Assembly (NCBI RefSeq): GCF_030272615.1
Contig: NC_081413.1
Location: 717,983,867-718,047,866 of the forward strand
Source of the DNA: Cryptomeria japonica
Taxonomy: Eukaryota > Streptophyta > Pinopsida > Cupressales > Cupressaceae
Direction: 5' to 3'
DNA length: 64,000 nucleotides
Shown in pieces: positions 1 to 9,181 of this stretch (position 1 is its first letter; each line of letters opens with the position of its first letter). The notes below the pieces were generated by a model. It was given only the letters and a program-made list of their open reading frames with translations, was not told the origin of the DNA and ran no database searches. The translations under genes and the position numbers were made by a program.

Positions 1-231
1 AACACTGCAACAATTGATATATCTAAGAATCTAGTACTACATTCTAAAACAAAACATGTTTCAATCAAACTGAATTTTCTAAGGGAAAAAGTTGAAGAAA
101 AGGAGATAAAACTGGTTTATGTGAATACTAAAGAACAACTTGCAGATATTTTCACAAAACCTTTGCCTAAGGAGACTTTTGAATATCTCAGAGATCAACT
201 TGGAGTCATACCACCACCGGTAGAGACTTAG
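1..231 (+). CDS. Ty1/Copia pol, C-terminal end of RNase H (partial)
   Basis: The frame is open from the first base to a TAG at 229-231 (76 residues), so the start lies outside the window. The translation carries the standard end of Copia RNase H: a HSKTKHVSIK segment, then EQLADIFTKPLP about 50 residues in, which is the family's most conserved C-terminal motif. In the family this domain degrades the RNA strand of the RNA/DNA hybrid during reverse transcription. It is followed by purine tracts and a 3' LTR, as expected for the end of a Copia element on the plus strand. No frame damage is visible in this short piece. The family call is firm; whether the whole element is intact cannot be judged. 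Confidence 0.88.
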   Translation, partial: NTATIDISKNLVLHSKTKHVSIKLNFLREKVEEKEIKLVYVNTKEQLADIFTKPLPKETFEYLRDQLGVIPPPVET

Positions 232-310
232 ATAGTTGATGATTTCCATCAATCGACAGAATTAAAAGACAAATCTTTTACTCCAGTCTTTGATGAGGAA
301 GCTACTTCTC

Positions 311-620
311 AGGGGGAGTAGTTGGTATATTAAATTGATTGGTATTTTGTATATGAACTTGGTTTTATTATAAATTTGGCATTTGATGTCAAAGGGGGAG
401 AGATATATATGGAAAAACACATTATCTTTTGGAGAGATTGGTATGGAAACTTTGGATAACACATGTTGCTCTCAGAGGGAGAGATTGTTATTTAGGAGAG
501 ACTATTACTCTTTGTATTCTGGTTATGATCTTTTTGGAGATTGTTGGTTTTTGGCATTTCTGTTTTGGCACTTTGATGGTTTTTCCATCTTGTGTTGCCA
601 TCAATGCCAAAGGGGGAGAT
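311..620 (+). other. Multiplied polypurine tracts before a Copia 3' LTR
   Basis: Three AGGGGGAG tracts lie at about 311-319, 392-400 and 610-618. Two of them sit inside similar phrases (a TTTGGCATT stretch nearby and a TCAAAGGGGGAG or CCAAAGGGGGAG core). The last one directly precedes the LTR start TGTTGG at 621 and is the likely plus-strand primer. Repeated polypurine tracts are reported for the Sirevirus branch of Copia, so this element may belong there; that placement is inference. Confidence 0.65.
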
Positions 621-1668
621 TGTTGGTATTTTGGTATAGTTTTGTCATTGATGTCAACACCTAGCACTTTGGAGATCCAACAACATTCACCAGCAAGCAA
701 GTAACTATTGCACAGTTTCTAGTATATGGTTCACCGGTAGGATATAATGATCATCGACACTTGAAATGATATGGAAGACACTTGGTAATATCAAAGACAT
801 CGTGTGGACATATTATCTTAATGAATTAATCATTGGTATATTCATATTTGCATATTTGCTTTTACTGGCAAATAGGTCCAGGGTTACCTAGGGTTACACC
901 AGCAGGTTTATCTTTTCCAGATCAACACGGCACGCTATAGAAATGATTAATTATTGTTGTAAATGCATTAAGCCGACATGCTCAATCGGTTATTGTATCA
1001 GATATTATATTATTTGTAAAATATTTTTATTGTAATATCTTGTAGAGCCGACCTACTAAAATTGGTCTTAGGTTATGGTATAAAGGTAAGATCTTATTTG
1101 TAAGATCAAGTGTGGAATCCAAAAAAGAATTGTGTGAAGGTATATGCGAGATTAAGTAGTGCAATACATGCAGACATCATTTAAAGGTGAAGCTTTTGTG
1201 AAAGCATATCAACATTACACCAGTACTGAATCCAATATATGAAGATGCTATTTTGTGCAGTACATTCTTATTGGATTTAACCATCCAACTATAGTCAGTG
1301 TGACTCCCATTTTGTGATTTAGTAGTGAGCTCTAGGTTGTTGGCCTTTCTGCATGTGCAGACCCCATTTATGTACACTTACTATCTATAGTAGTATTATC
1401 TGATTGTGGGTAAGGTTTCCCACTGTGGTTTTTCCCCTTACAAGGTTTCCACGTACAAATATTGGTGTCATGTATTGTGGATGACTTTGTGTTTATGTTT
1501 CATGCATTAATATTTACTGGTATAACAATTAACTGTTAAAACTATCTATCGACATACTTAACTAGTTTACCGATATTAAGCATTAAGTTGGTTAAGTTGT
1601 TTTTGGTTTGAATTTATTTGACAACTGATTCACTCCCCCCCCCTCTCAGTTGTCTCTGGGACCTAACA
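621..1668 (+). mobile_element. 3' LTR of the Copia element
   Basis: The segment begins TGTTGGTA and ends CCTAACA, an inverted terminal pair, and follows a polypurine tract directly. A TATA-like GGTATAAAGG lies near 1076-1085. The second half contains a CCCACTGTGGTTTTTCCCC block, a CCACGTACAAAT block and a pyrimidine run before CTCAGTTGTCTC, all shared with the LTR at 1677-2403. The partner 5' LTR lies outside the window, so identity and target duplication cannot be checked. Confidence 0.75.
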
Positions 1669-1676
1669 GTCTTATG

Positions 1677-2403
1677 TGTTGGATATTATTTGTTTGATCT
1701 TAGGTCGACATGTGATGTAATTATATAATTGGTTTAATGTTTGGTAGCTGACCTGATTGTTTATGATCGACGGTTTGTATATATATGTTGTAAGATATCA
1801 TTGTAGATCATCATCTAATAAGATTATTGTAATGGAAAGGGATGTAATGTGCGATTAATGTAATATCATTTAGGCAGAGGATTTGGTCGATCATTGGAGA
1901 TCGAATTAAGTTTATGTAAGAGGATTTAGTCCTCCAGTATTGAGCTTAACTGGAACTGTACTCAAGCATAGAAGATGCTATCTTTTGTAGTTCAACACTT
2001 CTCCGGATTGTAGTCTAGATTTCTATGTAGTCAGTGAGATTCCTTTAGTGCTGAGTAGTGCGCTCTAGGTTGTTGGCCTTCCTGCAAGTGCAAGTCCCTC
2101 AATTGTAATTCACATACTTACTCCAGAAGTATTATTTAACTATGGGTAGGATTCCCACTGTGGTTTTTCCCTTTACCAGGTTTTCCACGTACAAATCTTG
2201 GTGTCGTGTGGATGGTATTTAATTTGTGATTATTGTTTATGCTTAATTGGTTTAACTTCTATTCCGGTATTTGGTTTAAGCATTCCAGTATTAATTTTTT
2301 GGGTTCCGGTATTAAAGTTTTATCTGCTAATAGTCCTTGTAATCTATGACAATTGATTCACCCCCCCTCTCAGTTGTCTTCTATTTATTTGAACTGTCTA
2401 ACA
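1677..2403 (+). mobile_element. Related Copia LTR, probably solo
   Basis: It starts TGTTGGATA and ends GTCTAACA and shares with the preceding LTR the CCACTGTGGTTTTTCCC block, the CCACGTACAAAT block and the run of C before CTCAGTTGTCTTC. TATATATATG near 1778 could be a TATA box. CTTAT occurs just outside both ends (1671-1675 and 2408-2412) but offset by a few bases, so the target duplication is not clean. Bases after 2403 resemble a decayed initiator-Met primer site (TTATCAGTAGCC), so a truncated 5' LTR is an alternative to a solo LTR. Confidence 0.6.
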
Positions 2404-2407
2404 CATA

Positions 2408-3185
2408 CTTATCAGTAGCCACCTTGATGATACCATGTCATCAACCTTCAACAATCTCCATCTGTCTGCATTTGTGGTAGCACCTTTCTCCATATTCAAT
2501 CTGACAACATCCTCTATTTGTAGTTGTTCCATCTTTGCCTTCTTCATCAATAGACCGGTTCTCCTATTAACTAGTTTGTCAAAGTGACAAACGTATCCTT
2601 CAATATGTGTACTGGAAACCCATGATGTCTACCCAACCAATCCCTTGCATATCACTGATCACATGCACCTCAAGCAACTTAGTGTTATGTCGGTTGATCT
2701 AGTGAGAGACTTCAAATACTTGCCTTTAACTCTTCTATCTTATCTCAGATAATTATGATGAATTCCATGCATAATAGGAAATAAGGTCCACTTACCAATG
2801 GGAGTGGATCCTTGTCATCTACATCTTGCAATGCACAATGTGGCTTCCCTACTTGAGCAAACACATCTTCAAACAGGCACAAGTGATCCAGTTGGGCACA
2901 CTCACTGTTAGTCATATCTTCAAAATGTGATATCATCTTCATCTGGTGGGAGTCCTATTGATTGACATCTACACAATATACTGGTGGCCTACACATATTT
3001 CACCTCTGGTGTTGATATGATTTTTGTAACATTACGCCTCTTTAGCATAATCAACAACCTAGCATCTTTCTCTCGTGTTGGTTGGCAACAATGCGCTGCC
3101 AACATGACACTCATCCTTATGTCTTCAACATATATCAACACTAACCTATGTATCGGTGACGTGCTAGGCTAGGTGACATCAAAGA
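2408..3185 (-). pseudogene. Unidentified decayed coding-like stretch
   Basis: Read from 3185 down to 2408 on the minus strand, three coding-like blocks follow one another, separated by stops and at least one frameshift. The first (about 3137-2990) includes VMLAAHCCQPTREKDARLL; the second (2942-2745) includes FEDVFAQVGKPHCALQDVDD; the third (about 2615-2415) includes HFDKLVNRRTGLLMKKAKME and IEDVVRLNMEKGA. The composition looks like a globular protein, not low-complexity repeat. I recognise no family: no reverse transcriptase, integrase, gag knuckle or kinase motif is visible. It could be a captured host gene fragment, a decayed transposase, or an uncharacterised retroelement product. Confidence that it was once coding is moderate to low. 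Confidence 0.3.
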
Positions 3186-3379
3186 CATCACATCATGTAT
3201 GTATCAATGATAGTACTGCACATACATCTCCCATACCTGTTGACATTAATGACAACACAATGCCAACACTAATAAAGTTGTACCAACACCCATTGATCAC
3301 TTCAAATGGGCTCTTATTACCTTGATATGAAACTTGATGCAAGAGTCCTCCATCCATCTCCCTTATCACCTATCCTCCA
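3186..3379. other. No recognisable feature
   Basis: I see no open frame of note, repeat or LTR edge in this stretch between the decayed coding block and the next LTR. Confidence 0.5.
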
Positions 3380-4186
3380 TATATATGGTGAAAATGGATA
3401 ACAACAATATTGAAAGACTAAATAGATTCAACCACAAAACCCTAGCCTAACAACAACAAAGATCCACTATAACATATGAAGATTACCTAAGACAATGCAA
3501 ATCAAATGAAATCACAAAGATTATACCATCACATGTCCAATAGGGTTTGGATCTCCATTATTCATATCTCCATTGATCTTGCTTGATATATTTGCTCTCA
3601 GATTTTATATGTGCACAAGAGCTCAACAAAGAATGGAAATGTGGTTGCAAGTAGGATCACATATGAAAGATCGAATGCTAGGATGCTTGATTAGAATGTA
3701 TATGTCCAGGGGTTGAATGCATAGAATGTGGTGTTGATAATGAAGGAAGCATCTCCTTATATAGAATACACTATAATAAATGGAGGGATAAGATTGAGAG
3801 GTATAAAAGATAAATGGCCGGCTATGACTAGAGGGTAGGTAGAAGAAATAATAAAATAATGAGAGGGTAGGTAGTGTAGGAATTAAGAGATGAATGACAT
3901 GTGTCATAGGTAGAAAAGGTTAATGAATTAATTAAATAAATAAAGATTTATTTAATTAATAGAGGAAGTGGGATAATTAAATAAATAAAAGTATTTATTT
4001 AATTTAGGAAAAGGGTAATTTAAATAAATAAATGTATTTATTTAAATGAGAAATAAGGCTAGAAAAAGATAAATGAATTAATTAAATAAATAAAGATTTA
4101 TTTAATTAATAGAAGAATTAGGCTAAAGTAATTAAATAAATAAAAATATTTATTTTAATTAGACTAGACAATTTTAGGTGTTTACA
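3380..4186 (-). mobile_element. LTR of element G (minus strand, same family as E)
   Basis: The reverse complement matches the LTR at 58312-59103 over most of its length: an opening of TGTAAACACCTAAAATTG, blocks of TTTATTTATTTAATTA alternating with short spacers, then the stretch before the end containing GAGCTCTTGTGCA and CACATGTCCAATAGGG, ending beside CACCAT. The terminal TG at the low-coordinate end is mutated (TATATATGGTG where TGTTTATGGTG is expected). The polypurine tract at 4187-4203 adjoins its start, so this is the 3' LTR of a minus-strand element. Confidence 0.75.
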
Positions 4187-5041
4187 TTTTGCCCCTCTTT
4201 GAGACAATGCAGCTTGTCACGTTGTTTCAAAGAAGATAAGATGAACTGATACAAAGTTGCCCCAAGATGGGAATGATATGCCCCCTCAAGAGATTGGATG
4301 AAAATGTCTGAAAAGATCACAAACAATTTCTTGATAAGAAAGAAAGGCTAGAATGGATTGACTAGATAGGATAGAGTGACAGAGTCACAGGATAAAGAAG
4401 ACTGACTTGGGAAATGAGGGCTAGGGTTAGGGCAAGGGCAGTCTATAAAATAGACCACGACGGGAAAAAATCCTCATTGTCATCCACACATCCAAGAGAT
4501 TAGAGTGCAGAGAGAGAATAGAGTAGCAGTAGTCAGTATCGATGGCATTGATGCATAGATTCGATCGTGTTCACCAATTTCAGAGGCCAACAGATGCAGG
4601 AGAGCCGATAAGTACCGCAAAACCTCCTTGTACTTTGTTGTAATAAATGTTGTCATTAATGCATGCTAGGTAGGGTAATAAATGTGCATTTAGGTAATGT
4701 CAAAAAAGTCAAAAATGTTGAAGCGCGTCTAGGTTGGCTAGGCACGTCTGCATTTGTGTCGGGCGTGTCTGTGCTGGAAAAGGTGTCTATACCAAATGTG
4801 AGCACGTCTGCATTGTGCAGGTGCATTTGTGCTATGTGGGCACGTCTATGCAAAGCAGGCGCGTCTATGCAAAGCAGAGGCATGTCTATGTATTTCAGGC
4901 GCGTCTATGTGGAGTAAGCGCGTTTATGCAATATGTAAGCGCACTTATGTCATGAAGGTGCGTTTGTGTCTTCTAGGTCAAATTGACAATTCTATGATGA
5001 ACATACGCTATCAATTGGATAAGCTGCTAAGAGGATACACT
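4187..5041 (-). mobile_element. Element G internal remnant, cut by element C
   Basis: It opens with TTTTGCCCCTCTTTGAGACA, the complement of the polypurine tract also seen beside the LTRs of A, B and D. The next bases, with TTGTTTCAAAGAA and a GATATGCCCCCTC stretch, match the 3' internal region of those elements. No gag or pol motif is visible. The remnant stops at 5041 where the long LTR of C begins. The five bases before C are ACACT; a matching copy would be expected at C's right end, outside the window. Confidence 0.55.
4715..4980 (+). repeat. Dispersed GCGTCTRTG repeats
   Basis: About ten copies of a short motif near GCGCGTCTATG or GCACGTCTGC occur here at irregular spacing of roughly 20-30 bases. 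The same kind of motif (CGCGTCTGTG) recurs on the plus strand in the leader of E (59215-59475 and 60680-60820), and a related GCGCCTGTGTAAAG motif occurs after the primer sites of D and B. Its role is unknown. Confidence 0.6.
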
Positions 5042-7360
5042 TGTTATCAGTGTTTAAGAAATGGGTTTTCTTTCCCCATGATTGGCTAGGTTTTTGAAAT
5101 TTTGTGTCAAGTATGCTTTTAACTGCTTCAAATTTGTGTTAGGTCTTTAAGGGTTAAGGGTTTTAGTTTTAAATCGCTCGAATGTCTGATCAAAACCCTC
5201 TGGTTTCTATTCCTGCATTAATTTATTCACTTAAGTAATGGGTCTTGGGGTCATGTGAAGTGTCCCCCCTTGTTATCTACCTAGGTGGTCGCTAAATAAT
5301 CATAAAAAATCTATGCCTTATGTCTTTTGCCTTCTAATGTTGTCGGGTCTAGTAAGTGTTGTGCACCTTCCAGATGAATCTATGGCTTTCACCATTTCGT
5401 TAGGCGAAGTTGCGGGTGTGTTAATCTATGCGAAATAGTGAAAGGAAAAGGATGTTCAACTGTGTGCATTAGATTTGGTTTAACAAGACTCCATCTCGCT
5501 CAAGATCTAATGACTGGCGTTGATTCGCAATCGAAACGAGCGAGTAAATTACCTTTCGCAAAATGGTGAAAAGGTTTGGCGGGGCCCAATAGCGAAGACT
5601 TTTCCATGGCTAAAAGGCGATCAAGTTTAAAAGAAATTGATGGCTCGCGTTGTTTCATGGCTGATAGATGCTCACATGTTATGCCTTGCAAAACAGTGAA
5701 AGGTTTTTGGCCCGGGCAAAAGAGGTTTATAAGAAGCATAACAGATGCGTAGGTTCTCAAAGATCTAACGGCTAGCGCAGTTTCACAGGAGAAAGATGCT
5801 CAAAAGATAGCTTTCGCGAAATAGCGAAATGACATGGCATTCCAAGCAAGCAGTCCAGTTGGTTGAGATGGCAAGTAAGATAATGACATGTGGCCGAAGA
5901 TCAAAGTGGTCAGTGAATTGGATTCACGGATTAAAAGGTGGGTCCAAGAAGATGAGTCATGCTGCAGGATAATAAGTGACCTGGTAGATACAGGTGGCAA
6001 GGATAAAGTGGATCCCAATGTTTTCTCTCAGCGAATAAAAAGCTGACATGTCAGTTCTGGAATGAATAGACACCGGGTGGATAAAGCTAAGTCAGACAAC
6101 CCACGTCTGTCGGATTCAAGTAGGTTGTTAAGCATCGGGCAAGTTTGATAAGATCTAACGGCTAGCGCAGTTTTGCGAAAGTAAGATGCTCATGTTTTAA
6201 GGTCTACGAAATGGCGAAAGAGCTAGTGGGCCTAAAGAACAGATAAAGCATAAAGGTAAAAAAGGATCAACTCTGTTTTGATCCAAGGGTTCTCATTGTT
6301 TCATGGCTACAAATCAACTGACGATTAATGCCTGTGAAATGGCGAAAGAGAAAGAGAGGTTCTTCACAGCATGATGTGGAATGACATCTGTTACTTCTTG
6401 TAAATCTTGATGGTGATGTGTCGATTGACACGTAGTTTCAAAAGGTGATTAAGGGCCCGCCAAGGTGTAACCGGTGGTTATGCAAGAAGTAAGACATGTG
6501 GTTGACTCTAAACTAAACCCGAAGATTTTCCCAGAGCTAATGGCTGAGTGCCATGTGGCATTTGTTAACCTGTAAATAAGTGGGGTAAGTAATGAAGGTC
6601 TCACTTAAAAGATGTTCATCTCAAGATTGATCCAACACTTCTCGTTGTTTCGTGGCCCAAAGGTGTAAGTGGATTAACCTCTGTGAAATAGCAAAAAACC
6701 ATTAGCCATCAAGATGAGGCACGGTTAGTGAAAAAGTTGACGGTCCCGGTAGGGTTTAAAGGCCGAGCAGTTAGAGTTCCATCTGATTCTTGGCATAGCT
6801 TCACGAAAGGAAAATGCTCGGGGGATAAAGCTTGCAAAATGGCGATAAGGAGGTAGGGCCCAGATGCAAAGGCAAAGAGGTTAAAATAGTGTAAAGACCA
6901 ACCAAGTCTCATCTGATTAGACAGCTAGTGCAATTTCATTGAGCAAAATTGCGAGGATGTTATGCTCTGCAAAATGGCGAAAGAGCAAAAAGGAAAATAC
7001 ACAGGCATGTTATGACCCTTTCAAGAAATTTTTTTGAATTCTTCTATGAATTCAATTCTGAAGAGACGGACCAAGCATGCAGTATCAATGTCGTAGTTAA
7101 GAGCCCGACTACCGTATATGATTTTGCATCAATTGAATGAAGGCATCATTTTGAAGAGTAGTTGCAGAGAAGCGGTTGCAGAGAAAATTTCATCACTTGC
7201 AGAGCAAATTTATTCAGTTGCAGAGTGGATTTTTTCAAGCAAAAAATAGGTTCTCTTGTATTCCTATTTGGCAATTACTTAACAGTGTGTTTCAATTGAG
7301 GTTTTGATTTATTAAAAAACTGTTGGAGCTAGTAATTAAATTGCTTGCATAGTTTTTAAG

Positions 7361-7677
7361 ATGGCACCTAAAAGAGAATTCTCAAGAAAGGTTAATTACC
7401 AGGAGAGGACTATCTATGATGATTTCCTAGAATAGTTGACAATGTCTTCTAATGTGGCAGCAAAGGTAAAAGAACTAGTGCCAAGAGCTCCTCACCTAAA
7501 AATAGGAGAAGGGTTGTATGACAAGGGCAACTGGCTAACAGACCCTCAAGTTGGGTTGTCTAGGTTGGGATTATTTAAGGTTGGATTTGGTATGAGAAAT
7601 TCTCCATCCCCAATGAACGATATCTGGGAGTTGGATGTAGGCAAATTGGTGGTCCCTGGAGTATTCATGGATGTGGA
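7361..7677 (+). pseudogene. Reading frame inside the C LTR, split by H (continues 19688-19763)
   Basis: An ATG at 7361 opens a frame starting MAPKREFSRKVNYQERT. One TAG at 7433 interrupts it, after which it stays open to the H insertion. Taking out H and one GTGGA copy, the frame continues without a shift through DLLTQIVHNYDPIMPKDYIG to a TAG at 19761, about 130 codons in all. Segments such as GEGLYDKGNWLTDPQVGLSR look globular. I recognise no family. Ogre elements are known for an extra frame upstream of gag, but that one lies after the LTR; this one lies within the LTR if the boundaries are right. It may be a captured gene piece or a chance frame. Confidence 0.4.
7673..7677. repeat. Target-site duplication GTGGA of element H
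   Basis: GTGGA at 7673-7677 is repeated at 19683-19687, immediately outside the two ends of H. Removing H and one copy keeps C's reading frame, which confirms both edges. Confidence 0.85.
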
Positions 7678-8212
7678 TGTCATGCCCAAAATTTAGGGCA
7701 AAAACGGAACAATTTTTTTTTTTTTTTAAATACAAATTAATTAAAAAGTTCACTCACACGACAAGCGTTATTGAAACTTCCATAATTATACTCGAGCTAA
7801 TTCTGAAAAGAACCAAGCATTGAAATTTTGTTTAATTTTATTTGCAAAAAGCTATCTGGTTTAATTTTATCTCTACGAGATACCTAGTCATTAGGTTTAT
7901 TAAATCCATCACGTTAAAGAAAATAGGAGAGGAAATTTAATTTAATTCCCAATAAGACACATAGTCTAAACATCCAATTTAAAATTTAAATACTCTAATT
8001 AAATTACCCGGGACAAAATTAAGTATTTATTACATTAAATACATTTAAAATTATAAAGGCTAGGCTTACTTCTTATAATTTATATATTTCACTTCCCTTT
8101 TTACTTCCTATGAGTAATCCTACGGAGGTATTTAAATGTTTAAAACTCTATATTAAAAAAAAACATTTAAATATTTAAAACTTTATAAAAAACTTACTCC
8201 AATTTATAACCA

Positions 8213-8214
<2 letters not shown>

Positions 8215-8263
<49 letters not shown>

Positions 8264-8264
8264 A

Positions 8265-8353
<89 letters not shown>

Positions 8354-8354
8354 A

Positions 8355-8390
<36 letters not shown>
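8215..8390. repeat. AT microsatellite in the H 3' LTR
   Basis: About 175 bases of (AT)n broken by TTAAATATATAAA units. The equivalent tract in the other LTR (17127-17199) is much shorter. Further AT tracts in this LTR lie at about 8931-9005, 9041-9081 and 9149-9177. Frames that read as alternating Ile and Tyr across these tracts are not genes. Confidence 0.9.
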
Positions 8391-8394
<4 letters not shown>

Positions 8395-8664
8395 ACATTA
8401 TTTTTAATCCATTTAGAATTATCTCCCCAAGATAATAGTTAATCTGCTTCCCAACCCTAATTAGGGTTTTATATTTTTTTTGACACATATTAATAACTCT
8501 GAAAACTATCATAATATTTTATTTCATTTACCTTAGCCCTACCTGGGCTAGGGTTTAATCCTTTTTTGTTTATCACTGAGTATTTTTTTTTACAGGGCCG
8601 AAACCCCAAGGCGGCGGCCATTTTTGTTGCAGGTTCAAAGAAGGCGACAGGGAGGGCCGAGGCG

Positions 8665-8866
8665 CCACTGTGTGGGCGCACAGTGGGCGCCGCGGCACCA
8701 CTGTGTGTCCACACAGTGGGCGTCGCTAGCGGCTCACACCACTGTGTGGCCACATAGTGGCGGCCGCGGCCATCCACTGTGTGTCCACACAGTGGGAGCC
8801 GAGCGGCCCGCACTGTGTGTTCACACAGTGGGCGCTGCGCGGCCCTCACTGTGCGTACACACAGTG
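8665..8866. repeat. Array of six palindromes in the H LTR
   Basis: Six copies of a near-perfect palindrome, CCACTGTGTG then two bases then CACACAGTGG, begin at about 8665, 8698, 8739, 8774, 8810 and 8846, spaced about 33-41 bases, with GC-rich linkers (GCGCCGCGGCA and similar). Each could form a stem of about ten pairs with a tiny loop. The block stands out in an AT-rich LTR and is kept in the other LTR at 17475-17675. A palindrome reads the same on both strands, so both carry spurious frames with CVHTVG-like peptide repeats. No function is known to me. Confidence 0.85.
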
Positions 8867-8935
8867 GGGTCCGCGTGGAACCCAAATTTCCCCTTTTTTT
8901 TTAATTTTTTTTTTAAAAATATATATTTTATATAA

Positions 8936-8987
<52 letters not shown>

Positions 8988-9038
8988 ATTTATATTTATA
9001 TAAATTTATAATCATAAAGTTATAAGGGTGAAAATATA

Positions 9039-9084
<46 letters not shown>

Positions 9085-9145
9085 TAAATAAGATTTACAT
9101 GCAAAAATTTTATACTAAAATAACAAAGGAAAAGCATTATGTTAA

Positions 9146-9181
<36 letters not shown>

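Larger units (their letters stand above)
5042..7677 (+). mobile_element. Element C 5' LTR, first part
   Basis: Bases 5042-7309 match 56040-58311 closely, which defines this as a long direct repeat flanking gag-pol. The LTR continues past that point and, after the H insertion, resumes at 19688 and ends at 21049 beside a primer site, giving about 4.0 kb in total. Between about 5396 and 7000 it holds roughly ten degenerate copies of GCGAAATGGCGAAAG, each often preceded by GATCTAACGGCTAGCGCAG and GATGCTCA. The many C/T and G/A differences from the 3' copy indicate an older insertion than D. Confidence 0.68.

Noticed and set aside
8665-8866. CRISPR-like array of regular palindromic repeats
   Set aside because: The setting is a plant LTR with a second copy in the partner LTR; units are short, spacers are repetitive and GC-rich, and there is no leader or cas gene.
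8490-8935. Frames with CVHTVG-like peptide repeats on both strands of the H LTR
   Set aside because: They arise from the palindrome array, which reads alike on both strands; the two LTR copies keep the DNA symmetry, not one protein frame.
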